Counted from the first letter of the stretch, positions 10,754 through 20,040 are shown. The stretch is DNA of 64,000 nt from Gammaproteobacteria bacterium (GCA_016209015.1 JACQWY010000032.1:103427-167426), one strand, 5' to 3'. Translations and numbers: made by a program. Notes: a model not told the origin generated them from the sequence alone.

Positions 10754-13021
10754 TCAGGCGAGCGGGCCGTCCTGCATGAAACGGCGCAACACGTTCGCGG
10801 TGAGGCGCGAAACGTCGTTGTCGCAGTTCTTCCAGGGCAGGGCCTGGCCCCAGGCGATGGAGCCGGTGGAGAACACCGCGCCGCCGTTCAGCGTCGGCAT
10901 GAGCGTGAGATCGGCGCGGATCTGGAAATCCTGCGTACCGCCGACGCCCGGGTAGTTGAACATGATCTCCTCGCAGACGTGCGGATAGTTGTCCGAATGC
11001 CCTTCCGAGCACGCGAGGAGATACGTTCCGGGCGGCGTGCCGAGGCCGAGGTCGTAGCGATCGAGCTCGAGGCCGGCGGCGCCGCCGAGCGCGAGCCCGT
11101 TCTCGCCGAACACCTCTTTGTCGAGGCCCTCGAACACCCAGGAGACTTCGGGCAGGTAGCTGTCCGGCATTCGCCGATAAGGCTTCGACTCGTCCATGCC
11201 CTCGCTCGTGAAGCCGACGCCGGTGAGCTTCTGCGGCAGGCGGCCGCGATTGCGCCAGATGCCGCCCTTCTCGCCCGTCGTCGCCATGTAGTACTCGCCG
11301 GGCGCGGCCTGCCAGGCGCGCGAGCCGGAATCGAGCTTGCGGATCTCCATGCACCACGGCTCGTCGTCGCGATAGGCGACGACCCAGTAGTAGCCGTTCG
11401 CGCCGAGATACATCACGCGCCCGCCGGCCGCGAGATAGTCCTCGGTGGCATCCATCATGCGCTCCGAGTAGTACTCCGAGTGCGTGCCGTTCAACACGAC
11501 GTTGTACTGACGGAGCAGCGAAGCACCCTCGCGATGCAGATCCTCGTCGGTAATCACGTCGTACTCGAAGCCCATGAGCTCGAGCCAGCCGACGATCGAC
11601 ATGTCCGCGGGGAATTGCCACGGCACGCCGGTCGAGGCCATGCGGTGCTTGGGCCGGAACACCATGATCGGGCGCAGATAGGAGCTGTAGCACACGCCCG
11701 CGCCATCGCCGTGATGATCGTAGGAGGAACGCCCGAACTCCGGATGCGCGCCGAGCAGATAGTCGTAGTCGTTGAGGACGAGCGGATGGCCGGTGACGAG
11801 CTCGACGCCGAGCGCTTCCAGCACGAAGCGCTCGTTCGCATACGCGAGATAGCTCGAGGTCGCCATCAGCATCGCGATCTTCGCCGTCGCGTGCTTCGGG
11901 CGCACGAAGAACGTCAGATGATCCTCGGCGCCGCCGCCGCGCAGGCGCGCCGCGTAGACGCCGCTCTTCAAGTCATCGGGCAGCGTCCATTTGAAGGAGG
12001 GACACCAGCCGCTGTCGATGATCGCGTCGTCGTTGAAGTGGATCCCGCCGTATTCGCCGGGCGCGAGCCGGAAGCAGTCGTTCTTGCCGTTCCAGTTGTA
12101 GCCGGTCATCGCGCGCACCGGGCGGTTCCTGCCGAGGCCGTCGCAACGATAGGGACCGATGTCGACGACGATGTCGCCGATGCCGTTGTCGGTGTAGCCG
12201 GCGCTCGTGTCCCAGCGCGCGAGCAGATGATCCGCGGGCGGCTCGCGGCCGGCGCGGATCGCGTCGAGCTCCTCAGCCGACAGCACGCGGCCCTGCAGGC
12301 CCGAGCGATCGATCTTGCCGTTGTAGAGCCCGGCGACGAACTCGCCGCGACCCGGCGCGTGATCGTGGTAGCCCGCGAACAGGAACGCGCCGCCACAAGC
12401 CGCCGGACCGCTCGTCGCGGGCACGCAGAGCGCGACGCGATCGTCCGTCACCGCGACGCGGCTCAGGAGACTGTTGTACGCCGTGTAAACCGGCTCCTGA
12501 CGCAGGGAGATCGTGCCCGCCGCGGCGTCGTACGTCGCCGCGACGAAATACCAGACGCGCGCGAGGAGCGGCTTGTCGGCCGTGACCTCGACGCGATTCG
12601 TGCCGTCGCCCATCCAGAACGCGAGACGGCCGCCCGTGCCGATGCCGAGCGCATAGCCCTTGCCGCTCGCCGCCGACCACTGCCCGAGCAGGCCCTGTCG
12701 GCCCTTGCCGGGCGTCGTCGGCCAGATGAAGGCGTGGATCGTGAAGCTGCCCGCGGGCGCGAGACGCTGACCCGGATCGGCGACTTCGACATAGCTCCCC
12801 ATCTGCGTGTACTGCTTCGTGACTTTGATGCGGCCGTTGCACGAGGCGTCGATTTCCTTTTCGAGAAAGCCCGGGCCTTCCGGATTCTCGTCGCCGTGGA
12901 TGAGACGGACGATCTGCACGTCGGCCTCCGTCACGTCGTCGCCGCCCACCATGAACTGCACGCCATCGCCGGGCTTCACGCTCAGCTTGTCGCAATAGCC
13001 GTAGAGACTCGGTTTCGTCAT
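10754..13021 (-). CDS. dmfA2: N,N-dimethylformamidase-like large (beta) subunit
   Basis: Amidohydrolase subunit resembling DmfA2, which with a small subunit splits N,N-dimethylformamide into formate and dimethylamine. The 755 residues match the family (about 762). A concanavalin-like region (GSFTIHAFIWPTTPG, 91-105, onward) precedes a catalytic domain with TSSYLAYANERF (389-400), SSYDHHGDG (432-440) and NGTHSEYYSERM (511-522). From memory, Paracoccus DMFase binds iron through two Tyr and one Glu; Y394, Y434 and E516 fit that spacing. It begins 8 bp after the small subunit gene, whose stop codon overlaps this gene's ribosome binding site. The true substrate may be another amide. Confidence 0.85.
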   Translation of the reverse strand: MTKPSLYGYCDKLSVKPGDGVQFMVGGDDVTEADVQIVRLIHGDENPEGPGFLEKEIDASCNGRIKVTKQYTQMGSYVEVADPGQRLAPAGSFTIHAFIWPTTPGKGRQGLLGQWSAASGKGYALGIGTGGRLAFWMGDGTNRVEVTADKPLLARVWYFVAATYDAAAGTISLRQEPVYTAYNSLLSRVAVTDDRVALCVPATSGPAACGGAFLFAGYHDHAPGRGEFVAGLYNGKIDRSGLQGRVLSAEELDAIRAGREPPADHLLARWDTSAGYTDNGIGDIVVDIGPYRCDGLGRNRPVRAMTGYNWNGKNDCFRLAPGEYGGIHFNDDAIIDSGWCPSFKWTLPDDLKSGVYAARLRGGGAEDHLTFFVRPKHATAKIAMLMATSSYLAYANERFVLEALGVELVTGHPLVLNDYDYLLGAHPEFGRSSYDHHGDGAGVCYSSYLRPIMVFRPKHRMASTGVPWQFPADMSIVGWLELMGFEYDVITDEDLHREGASLLRQYNVVLNGTHSEYYSERMMDATEDYLAAGGRVMYLGANGYYWVVAYRDDEPWCMEIRKLDSGSRAWQAAPGEYYMATTGEKGGIWRNRGRLPQKLTGVGFTSEGMDESKPYRRMPDSYLPEVSWVFEGLDKEVFGENGLALGGAAGLELDRYDLGLGTPPGTYLLACSEGHSDNYPHVCEEIMFNYPGVGGTQDFQIRADLTLMPTLNGGAVFSTGSIAWGQALPWKNCDNDVSRLTANVLRRFMQDGPLA

Positions 13022-13029
13022 GACTCCCC

Positions 13030-13383
13030 CTACTCCGCCATCAGATCGCGCACGTGGCAGAGAAACACCGCGTGCATCGCTTCGTTCTTGTCCGTGTACA
13101 CCGTCCCGTCGAGCGGCGTCGGTGTCGCGCCCGGCTTCACGGGCAGACGGATGAGCCGGTATTCACGATAGGGTTTCGTCGAATAGAGCCCGTAGGACGG
13201 CGGCCGGCGGAAGAAATTCAGCACGCGCTCGAGCGCGTCGCTGTGCTGACCGAGCGGCTTCCTGCGATGTTCCTCGATGAGCTCCGGCGTGCAGAGCGTG
13301 CGCAGCTCTGCTTTCAGTTGGTCGGTGAAGCGGACGTACGCGATCACTTGCTGATCGGACGGCGCGGCCAGGCGGTAGGCCAT
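13030..13383 (-). CDS. dmfA1: N,N-dimethylformamidase-like small (alpha) subunit
   Basis: Short 117-residue protein encoded directly before the large subunit, in the order and orientation of dmfA1A2; the described small subunit is about 130 residues. It is largely charged, with FRRPPSYGLYSTKPYREYRLIRLP in the middle as the likely contact region and no signal peptide. The start ATG 13383 has a strong GGAGGGGA site. A -10-like TATACT lies at 13421-13426 on the minus strand without a good -35. The assignment rests mainly on position, size and partner. Confidence 0.75.
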   Translation of the reverse strand: MAYRLAAPSDQQVIAYVRFTDQLKAELRTLCTPELIEEHRRKPLGQHSDALERVLNFFRRPPSYGLYSTKPYREYRLIRLPVKPGATPTPLDGTVYTDKNEAMHAVFLCHVRDLMAE

Positions 13384-13444
13384 GATCTCCCCTCCGGTGT
13401 CTTTGTCGATGCGAGGGGCGAGTATAGCAGCGGCAGGGGCGGCT

Positions 13445-13518
13445 ATCGGGGTCAGAGTCCATTAGCCTCGCGCTAATGGACTCTGACCCCGATTCAATTG
13501 GACTCTGACCCCGATTCA
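13445..13518. repeat. REP-like perfect hairpin plus a third half-copy
   Basis: 13445-13466 and 13472-13493 form a perfect 22-bp inverted repeat around a 5-base loop, built on GGGGTCAGAGTCC/GGACTCTGACCCC. A further direct copy of GGACTCTGACCCCGATTCA lies at 13500-13518 and overlaps the P450 stop codon. Motifs of this type are common REP sequences associated with RAYT (Y1) transposases in proteobacteria; no transposase is in the window. Confidence 0.8.
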
Positions 13519-14856
13519 GCGGCGCTCGACGCGCATCGCCATCCCGTCGCGCGGCTTCAGCGTCACGCGCGCCACGGGTACGACCTCTGCCCCGGGCATC
13601 GGCCGGAACCGGAACCGCGGCAAGAGCTGCGCGAGCACGAGCTCGGTCTCGAGCATTGCCATGCCCATGCCGATGCAGGTGCGCGGACCGGCGGCGAACG
13701 GCAGGTAGGTGTAGGGCGCGCGCGCCTCCTCGCGGCCCGGCGCGAAACGCTCGGGGTCGAAGCGTTCGGGATCCGGCCAGTGTTTCGGATCGCGATGCAG
13801 CGCATAGGGCACGATCACGAGGTAGGCCCCGGCCGGCACGCGATAACCGCCGTACACCTCCTCGTTCGTCTGCCGCCGCGCGATCGCCCACACCGGCGGA
13901 TAGATCCGCATCGATTCCTGCACGACCTGCTTGAGATACGGCAGACGCGCGAGATCGGCGCTCGTCGCCGGCTTCTCGCCGAGCTCGCGATCGAGCTCAT
14001 CCAGCAGCTTCGCCTCGCAGTCCGGATGCTGCGCGAGGAGGTGGATAGTCCACACCAGCGCCATCGCCGAGGTCTCGTGACCGGCGAGCATGAGCGTGAC
14101 GAGCTCGTCGCGGAGCTGGGTGTCGCTCATGCCCGTGCCATTGCCGTCATAGCGCGCGGCGATGAGCCGGTCGAGGAGATCGCCTTTGCCGGGCCCGCTC
14201 GCGCGTCGGGCGTCGACGAGGCCGTGGACGATTTCGTCGAGCCGGCGCTTGGCGACCTTGAAGCGCCGGTTGTGACGCGTCGGCAGCCAGGGCAGGAGCG
14301 TCAGCAGCGCGCGCGGATCCTGGGTGTGGAGATTGACGACCTCGAGAATGTCCGCGACCTCGTCCGCATAGCGCTCGATGTCCGTGCCGAAGAGCGTCGC
14401 GCCGACGATCTCGAACGTCAGCTTGCTCAGCACGTGATCGAGCATCACCGTCTCCGGCGGCGCCTGTTCCCAGCGTGCGACGAGCGCCGCGGTGAGCGCG
14501 TTGATGCTCGTGTCGAAGGCGTTCACGATGCGCGCGTGGAAGAGCGGCTGGATGAGCTTGCGCTGGCGCTCCCAGTCCGGCCCGTCGTTGCTGACGAGGC
14601 CGTTGCCCATCACTTGGGCCAACACACGGTAGTCGATCGTCCGCTTCGTGAACGCGGGGTGCGCCTGCGCGAGCACGCGCTTGATGTCCTCGGGCTGATT
14701 CAGCACGTGGATGGTCATCAGCCCGCGCCAGCGCACGACGTCGCCGTAGCGGCGGATGAGCAGCGCGAGATGCCCCGGCGGATCCTGCCTGAATTCGGCG
14801 AAGCCGCTGAACGGCCGCGGTCCGGGCGGCAGAGGCAGGGGATGGGAGGCGTCCAT
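13516..14856 (-). CDS. Cytochrome P450
   Basis: Haem monooxygenase that inserts oxygen into an unknown substrate using electrons from a ferredoxin or reductase partner. The I-helix AGHET (258-262), K-helix ESMR (314-317) and haem loop FAAGPRTCIG (387-396, ligand Cys394) are intact. The 446 residues make a complete soluble protein without a membrane anchor, of a type common in fatty-acid or terpene hydroxylation. Start ATG 14856 has GGAG upstream. It lies upstream of the dimethylformamidase-like genes on the same strand, separated by a hairpin repeat, so co-transcription is uncertain. No redox partner gene is adjacent. Confidence 0.92.
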   Translation of the reverse strand: MDASHPLPLPPGPRPFSGFAEFRQDPPGHLALLIRRYGDVVRWRGLMTIHVLNQPEDIKRVLAQAHPAFTKRTIDYRVLAQVMGNGLVSNDGPDWERQRKLIQPLFHARIVNAFDTSINALTAALVARWEQAPPETVMLDHVLSKLTFEIVGATLFGTDIERYADEVADILEVVNLHTQDPRALLTLLPWLPTRHNRRFKVAKRRLDEIVHGLVDARRASGPGKGDLLDRLIAARYDGNGTGMSDTQLRDELVTLMLAGHETSAMALVWTIHLLAQHPDCEAKLLDELDRELGEKPATSADLARLPYLKQVVQESMRIYPPVWAIARRQTNEEVYGGYRVPAGAYLVIVPYALHRDPKHWPDPERFDPERFAPGREEARAPYTYLPFAAGPRTCIGMGMAMLETELVLAQLLPRFRFRPMPGAEVVPVARVTLKPRDGMAMRVERR

Positions 14857-14939
14857 GAGCGCTCCAGTGCGGTGATGGGCGATTATAGGCTCAGCCGGCG
14901 TCGTGTGCGCCGCGCCGGCCTGCGATAAAGTACCGCCCC

Positions 14940-15563
14940 ATGCGCACTCTCACGCCCGAGCTCCACGCTCACTTCAAACGCCGTGCCCGCAAACTCTCGC
15001 CGACGCTCGCCCGCGAGCTCGGGACGCTCGGCCCGATCGGTTTTCCGCAACGTCGTTATTGCGATCTCACGACCCATCTCGCACGCGTCGTCGTGGGTCA
15101 GCAGCTCTCGACGAGCGCGGCACGTTCGATCTGGTCGCGCGTCGAGCAGGCCGCGACGGAGCGCGGAATCGCGCTCGCGGAGCTCTGCACCGCCGATCAT
15201 GCCGAGGCACTGCGCCGCTGCGGTCTGTCGGCCGCGAAAGTTAAAGCGCTGGCGGCGATCGGCACCGCCGCGCGCGACGGCAGACTCTCCTCGCGAGCCC
15301 TCGCCCGCCTCGCCCACGACGCGCGCCACGCCGCGCTCTGTTCGATCTGGGGCATCGGCCGCTGGACCGCGGACGTGACCTCGATGTTCTACTTCCGCGA
15401 GCCGGACATCTGGCCGGACGGCGATCTCACCGTGCGCAATACGTTCGCGGGTTTCGTCGCCGAGCAGTCCGCGCTCACGCCTGCTGATGCCGCCGCGCTC
15501 TTCGCGCCGCATCGCTCGTTCCTCGCGCTGTACATGTGGCGGATCGCCGATCGGGGGCCGTGA
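14940..15563 (+). CDS. DNA-3-methyladenine glycosylase (AlkA-like HhH-GPD)
   Basis: Base-excision repair glycosylase that removes alkylated purines. The helix-hairpin-helix segment LCSIWGIGRWTADVT is at residues 133-147 and is followed by WPDGDL, where Asp162 is the expected catalytic residue. VVGQQLSTSAA (51-61) is the usual N-terminal helix of this fold. With 207 residues it has only the catalytic core and lacks the AlkA N-terminal domain and the Ada domain. It diverges from the P450 gene with 83 bp between starts. A family-B hairpin repeat follows its stop codon. Confidence 0.85.
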   Translation: MRTLTPELHAHFKRRARKLSPTLARELGTLGPIGFPQRRYCDLTTHLARVVVGQQLSTSAARSIWSRVEQAATERGIALAELCTADHAEALRRCGLSAAKVKALAAIGTAARDGRLSSRALARLAHDARHAALCSIWGIGRWTADVTSMFYFREPDIWPDGDLTVRNTFAGFVAEQSALTPADAAALFAPHRSFLALYMWRIADRGP

Positions 15564-16158
15564 ACGGCAGCTCGTCCGCTCTTCCGGCTCGCTCTTCACA
15601 GGATGTGCCGACGCAGGAGGCGCATCGATCGCGTCTTCGAAATTCCAGCCCCGACGATCTGCCACCTGTCGACCTCGATGAGAACTCGCGGAGCGGCAAT
15701 TTCGTCCGCCATCGCCCATCCGATATGCCAGGGGCGACCTACCCCCGACGTCATCCCCGAAGACGCGGGGATCCGGTCGTCGAGCCCCGGCGCTCGCGAT
15801 CATTCCCGGGCACCCTGCGCACGACCTCGCCGTCAGCGCTCTGGAATGGCGGGGTTCGCTGCTCGTGCCGACCTCGAGCGTAGCCTCGGGGGCACCGGCC
15901 GCTGCGCCACCCATGGCCCCGTAGGAAGGCAGCGGAATCCAAGCCGAAACGGGCATCGGATCCTCGTCGCCCGTCTTACGACGCAGCACACCGCGCGGAC
16001 TGCGCGAAATACCCTTCCCGACGCAGACATCCAGTGTCCTCTACCGCCGAAATCCCTGGTCAGCATAGCGCCCGGCCGCTCGCCAGACACCCCAGTCGCC
16101 ACCCGCCCGCCGATCAGGTGTAATGAAACCCCCATCCCGAATCCCATGGAGGTGCGCC
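15564..16158. other. 595-bp gap with repeats, no convincing gene
   Basis: Besides the family-B hairpin at 15602-15636, the stretch holds CGTCATCCCCGAAGACGCGG at 15749-15768, a relative of the widespread 'CGTCATCCCGGC' genomic repeats. Long open frames cross it on both strands but are Arg/Ala-rich and lack ribosome binding sites. Confidence 0.5.
15602..15636 (+). repeat. Family-B hairpin repeat, copy 1
   Basis: GATGTGCC, GACGCAGGA, GGCGCATC form a short stem-loop followed by GATCGCGTC. The same element recurs at 20412-20445, 24232-24264 and 33165-33204, each time within 40 bp of a gene's stop codon. Confidence 0.8.
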
Positions 16159-16803
16159 ATGAAGCTCTATTCCTTCGAGGAGTCCGGCAACAGCTACAAA
16201 GTCCGGCTGCTGTTCTCCTTCCTCGGCGTCGACTACGAACGCGTCGACGTCGATCTCATGGCGGACGAGCAGCATCAGCCGGCGTTCCTCGCGGTGAATC
16301 CGCGCGGCGAAGTGCCGGCGCTCGTCGACGGCGAGGTCCTGCTCTGCGATTCCGCGGCGATCCTGATGTACGTCGCCGCGCGCCACGGGCCTCGGCCCTG
16401 GTGGTCGGACGCGATCGACGAGCAGGCGCACATCCTGGAGTGGCTCGCGTTCGCCGCGAGCTGGGTGCAGTACGGCGTGTTCACGGCGCGCGCGATCCTC
16501 TCCTTCGGGATCTCGGCGAACGGGCTGCCGCACGACTATCGCGGCGAGAGCGTCGAGGCGGCGCAGATGCGCGGCCGGCATTCGCTCGCAATTCTCGATC
16601 AGCATCTCGCGACGCGCGACTGGCTCGCCTGCGGCCGGCCGACGATCGCCGACATCGCGGTGCTTCCCTACATCGCGCTCGCGCCGATGGGCGACGTCGC
16701 GCTCGAACCCTATCCCGCGGTGTGCGCCTGGATCGAGCGCTTCAAACGGCTGCCCGGCTTCGTGTCGATTGCCGGGCTCGACGACCCACGCTACCGGCGG
16801 TAG
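16159..16803 (+). CDS. Glutathione S-transferase family protein
   Basis: Soluble GST-fold protein (thioredoxin-like N-terminal domain to about residue 78, helical C-terminal domain after) that conjugates or reduces electrophiles with glutathione. KLYSFEESGNSYKVRLL opens the N-domain, with Ser or Asn in the place of the catalytic Tyr/Ser, and NPRGEVPALVDG with CDSAAIL are the classical cis-Pro and glutathione-contact motifs. ATG 16159 (214 residues) has GGAGG six bases upstream and is preferred to an ATG 36 bp earlier. It stands alone upstream of the porin gene. Confidence 0.88.
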   Translation: MKLYSFEESGNSYKVRLLFSFLGVDYERVDVDLMADEQHQPAFLAVNPRGEVPALVDGEVLLCDSAAILMYVAARHGPRPWWSDAIDEQAHILEWLAFAASWVQYGVFTARAILSFGISANGLPHDYRGESVEAAQMRGRHSLAILDQHLATRDWLACGRPTIADIAVLPYIALAPMGDVALEPYPAVCAWIERFKRLPGFVSIAGLDDPRYRR

Positions 16804-16908
16804 CTGCCGCTGGCGGGACGCGCCGGTTCCGAGTTCCTGCGCGGGCTCAAGTCCGCGCCGCCGGCCGGCCGCTATCCTCGCCGGAAATCCGAGCGATCAC
16901 GGAATCCG

Positions 16909-18345
16909 ATGCGTCTCCGTCCGGCCCAGCTCGTCTGCAAATCCGCGTGCTGCCGCAGCGCGCTCGCGCTCTGCCTCGCAACGATCTCCGCATTCGGCGC
17001 CGACTTCCCGGGCCTGCATTTCGACTACGGTGGCGATTTCCGTGTGCGCAACGATTTCCTCGACGGCGCGATCACGCTCTCGACGGATGCGCCCCATCAT
17101 CAGCAGAACTATCTGCGGCTGCGCGAACGCGTCTGGGCGAGCGTCGCCGATACTTCGGGCTGGCGCTTCAAGGCGGGTCTGAGCGGCGAGCAGCGCGACT
17201 GGTACAAGTCCGCGTTCGCGAGCCAGTTCCCGGCGGACACGGGCTTCGAAGCGCGCTACGGCATCGTCGATCAGCTCTTCGTCGAATGGCAGGCCCCGGG
17301 CGGGCGCGGTCCGACCGTGACGATCGGGCGCCAGGACATCCTGTTCGGCGAGCGCATGAACGGGTGGCTCGTCTCCGACGGCACGCCTTACGACGCCTCG
17401 TGGACCGCGTTCTTCGATGCGGCACGCGTGCGCTTCACGCCGGCCGGCACGCAGACGCAGCTCGATCTCGTCTGTCTCGTGAATTTCGCGAAGCCCGATG
17501 CCTGGCTGCCGACGATCGGCGATTCGAGCCGCCACTCGCCGGGACCCTACTACCTCACCGAGCAGGACGAGCGCGGCGTGATCCTCTACGCCTCGAACCA
17601 TGCGCTCGCGCACACGGACGTCGATGCCTACTACATGGCGAAGCTCGACGATCGCGTCGCCTCGAACGGCGACGATGCCGAGCTGCACACGCTCGGCGGC
17701 CGCGTGCGCGGCGAGCCCGGGTCGCACTGGCTCTATTCGCTGGAAGGCGCGTACCAGTTCGGCTCGAAACGCGACGCCGGCCTCGGGCGCGCCTACGGCG
17801 GCGGGACCTGGCTCGACATCTCGGCCTGGGGTCTGAACGGGCGCGCTGCCTATCGCTTCCGCGATCGCTACGACGATCAGCTCACGCTCGTCTTCGAATA
17901 CCTCTCCGGCGACGATCCGCAGACCACGGGCCGCGACGAGATGTTCGACATCCTGTGGTCGCGCTGGCCGCGCTGGAGCGAGCTCTTCGTGCACGACAAC
18001 ATCCTCGAGGTCGGCGGGCGCCCGTCGCAGATGGCGAACCTCGAACGCGCGGGCCTCGCCTGGAGCGTGACGCCGCTGCCGGCGGCGACGCTCACGCTCG
18101 GCTACAACGCGCTGTGGGCGCCCGAAGCCCTGCCGACGCGCGCGCTCGACGCGGCGCGAGCGAACTCGCCGCTGTTCTCGCGCGAGGGCAATTTCCGTGG
18201 CCACGACGTGCAGGCACAGATGCTCTATCAGATCGACAAGCACCTGAGCGTGCACCTCTGGGCGGACGGCCTGTGGCAGGGCGGGTTCTATCGCGGCGGC
18301 GAGCTGATCACGTTCTTCCGCGCGGAATTGCTCGCGACGTTCTGA
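16909..18345 (+). CDS. Alginate-export-type outer-membrane beta-barrel protein
   Basis: Predicted outer-membrane porin resembling the alginate export family (AlgE, PF13372). A signal peptide ends near residue 31 (CLATISAFGA), and alternating aromatic beta strands run to a terminal Phe, the usual barrel assembly signal. FDYGGDFRVRNDFLDG and TIGRQDILFGERMNGW match the family. The length of 478 residues suits an 18-strand barrel. No alginate biosynthesis genes are near, so a role in uptake or export of another organic compound is as likely. It converges with the cupin gene, with a hairpin between. Confidence 0.8.
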   Translation: MRLRPAQLVCKSACCRSALALCLATISAFGADFPGLHFDYGGDFRVRNDFLDGAITLSTDAPHHQQNYLRLRERVWASVADTSGWRFKAGLSGEQRDWYKSAFASQFPADTGFEARYGIVDQLFVEWQAPGGRGPTVTIGRQDILFGERMNGWLVSDGTPYDASWTAFFDAARVRFTPAGTQTQLDLVCLVNFAKPDAWLPTIGDSSRHSPGPYYLTEQDERGVILYASNHALAHTDVDAYYMAKLDDRVASNGDDAELHTLGGRVRGEPGSHWLYSLEGAYQFGSKRDAGLGRAYGGGTWLDISAWGLNGRAAYRFRDRYDDQLTLVFEYLSGDDPQTTGRDEMFDILWSRWPRWSELFVHDNILEVGGRPSQMANLERAGLAWSVTPLPAATLTLGYNALWAPEALPTRALDAARANSPLFSREGNFRGHDVQAQMLYQIDKHLSVHLWADGLWQGGFYRGGELITFFRAELLATF

Positions 18346-18409
18346 GGCGGCCGTAACGACGGGCGCGGCGCATCGGACGATGTGCCAGGCCCGGGTGAGC
18401 GGGGCTTAC

Positions 18410-18437
18410 GGAAGCTCTGGACTTATCAAGAGCTTCC
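18410..18437. terminator. Hairpin between porin and cupin genes
   Basis: GGAAGCTCT (18410-18418) pairs with AGAGCTTCC (18429-18437), ending directly at the cupin stop codon. The stem sequence is shared with the first hairpin of the array at 27566, so it may be a repeat element serving as a terminator. Confidence 0.5.
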
Positions 18438-18923
18438 TTACTTCGTCGCGCCGAGCCGGCGCTCGACGAAATCCTCGACCGTCGGGCTCGCGAGCACCTG
18501 ATCGTTCTCGTCGAGCACTTCGAAGGCCACACCGTTCGCCGGCGCGTGAATGCTGAAGAGCATCACGAGGCCTTCCGGGCCCGCGCGCTCCTCGTGCACT
18601 TCGCCGTCCGGCACCTGACCGCGGAAGCCGGCCTTGCGGATCTTGTGGATGGTCTCGAGGCCGCGCTCCTCGATGATGTGCTGCTCGCCCTCGATCACCG
18701 CGACCTTCGTCGTGCCGAGATGGCGGTGATAGTGGCAGTAGGCGTTCGGCGCCCAGCGCACGAGGAGATCCACTTTGTTCGCCGGGATGTCGGAGGCCGC
18801 GACGGCGATCGAATAGTCGATCGTGTAATCCGCATCCGGCTTGCCGGTGTAGCGATCCCACACTACGGAGTTCAGGTCGAAACCGGCGGGCAGCTCGGCG
18901 GTGAAAGCCTGGGGCTTGTTCAT
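18438..18923 (-). CDS. Cupin-fold protein
   Basis: Single-domain cupin of 161 residues. CHYHRHLGTTKVAVIEGEQH gives the first cupin motif, with two or three His and a Glu as metal ligands, and PDGEVHEE with a following strand gives the second. Function unassigned: such proteins can be dioxygenases, isomerases or sensors. ATG 18923 has GAGG at about eight bases; the ATG two codons upstream sits too close to it. The gene lies 62 bp downstream of the SDR gene on the same strand, suggesting a small operon. Confidence 0.75.
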   Translation of the reverse strand: MNKPQAFTAELPAGFDLNSVVWDRYTGKPDADYTIDYSIAVAASDIPANKVDLLVRWAPNAYCHYHRHLGTTKVAVIEGEQHIIEERGLETIHKIRKAGFRGQVPDGEVHEERAGPEGLVMLFSIHAPANGVAFEVLDENDQVLASPTVEDFVERRLGATK

Positions 18924-18985
18924 GGGCATGGTCCTCGTAATGGCGTTCCCGGGTCGGTGACCGGATTCTAAGAGTTTCCGGGCCC

Positions 18986-19774
18986 TCAATCGAGCGGCGG
19001 CACGGCCCGCGAGGTGACCCCGCCGTCCGCGACCACGATCGAGCCGTTGAAATAGCTCGCCTCGTCGGAGGCGAGGAAGAGACATGCGTTCGCCATCTCG
19101 ACCGGCCGACCGCGCCGGCCCATCGGCACGATGCGGTCGGCGAGCCGCTGCTCGGCGAAGACCGGCGCCGTGACGGCGATCATTTCCGTCTCTATGAATC
19201 CCGGACACAGCACGTTCGCGCGGATGCCGTCTTTCGCATAGGCCGCGCACAGCGATTTCGTGAACGCGTTGATGGCACCCTTCGCCGCGCAATAGGCGTG
19301 GCCGTCGTTGTTGCCGGTGATGCCGAGGATCGACGAGACGTTCACGATCGCCCCCGCCTTCGCGGCGAGCATGTGCGGCAACGCGGCGCGGCAGACGTAG
19401 AACATCGAGTCGAGATTGATGCCGATGACCTCGCGCCATTTCGCGGGCGGTGTGGTAAGTGCTGCGTCCATCGAGTGCGGACTCACCTCGGCCCAGCTAT
19501 AGCCGACCCCCGCGCAGTTCACGACGATGTCGAGCTTGCCGAACTGCGCGATTGCCGCGGCGACCGCGGCCGCGGCTTCGTCCTCGTTCGAGAGATCGGC
19601 GGCCTTGCAGGCCGCGACCGGGCCGAGCTCCGCGCAGATCTCGTCGAGCTTCTTCTGCGTGCGCGAGACACCGAATACCTGCGCACCTTCCTCGGCGAAC
19701 CGCTGCATGCAGGCCCGGCCGATGCCGGCGCCCGCTCCCGTGATCAATGCGACCTTGCCGTCGAGTCGTCCCAC
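18986..19774 (-). CDS. Short-chain dehydrogenase/reductase
   Basis: Classical SDR of 262 residues that interconverts an alcohol and a ketone with NAD(P). TGAGAGIG (12-19) is the cofactor loop, NCAG (86-89) follows, and the catalytic Ser148, Tyr161 and Lys165 (YCAAK) are in place. The start is GTG 19774 with GGAGG six bases upstream. The cupin gene follows 62 bp downstream. Substrate cannot be deduced; the long loop around residues 93-112 (WAEVSPHSMDAALTTPP) is larger than in many family members. Confidence 0.88.
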   Translation of the reverse strand: MGRLDGKVALITGAGAGIGRACMQRFAEEGAQVFGVSRTQKKLDEICAELGPVAACKAADLSNEDEAAAAVAAAIAQFGKLDIVVNCAGVGYSWAEVSPHSMDAALTTPPAKWREVIGINLDSMFYVCRAALPHMLAAKAGAIVNVSSILGITGNNDGHAYCAAKGAINAFTKSLCAAYAKDGIRANVLCPGFIETEMIAVTAPVFAEQRLADRIVPMGRRGRPVEMANACLFLASDEASYFNGSIVVADGGVTSRAVPPLD

Positions 19775-20040
19775 TCGGACCTCCGAAAAGTGACTGGTAT
19801 GAAAAATGGGGGGTCAGTGTACTCAATCCCGATGGAACCTAGATGAGCGGTCGCGATGGAGCTTGCCGTCCGACGCCCAATTTCCGCGCTGCAATGTGCG
19901 CTTTCCGTCTACCAAGGGTCGCTCGGTCGACCACGGCAGGTAATGTGGGGTCATGTTCGAATGCGCGGGCTAACGTTCGGACGTGGGCCGCTTGCGTCGA
20001 CCGCGAAATCGAACCTGACGCCAATTCCCTCTTGGCGAAC

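Noticed and set aside
10739-13171. 810-codon open frame antisense to the dimethylformamidase-like genes
   Set aside because: Composition typical of a shadow frame and no start signal; the minus strand carries the recognised subunits.
15603-18356. 917-codon open frame overlapping the GST and porin genes
   Set aside because: Arg-rich nonsense translation in another frame; the GST and beta-barrel genes have ribosome binding sites and family motifs.
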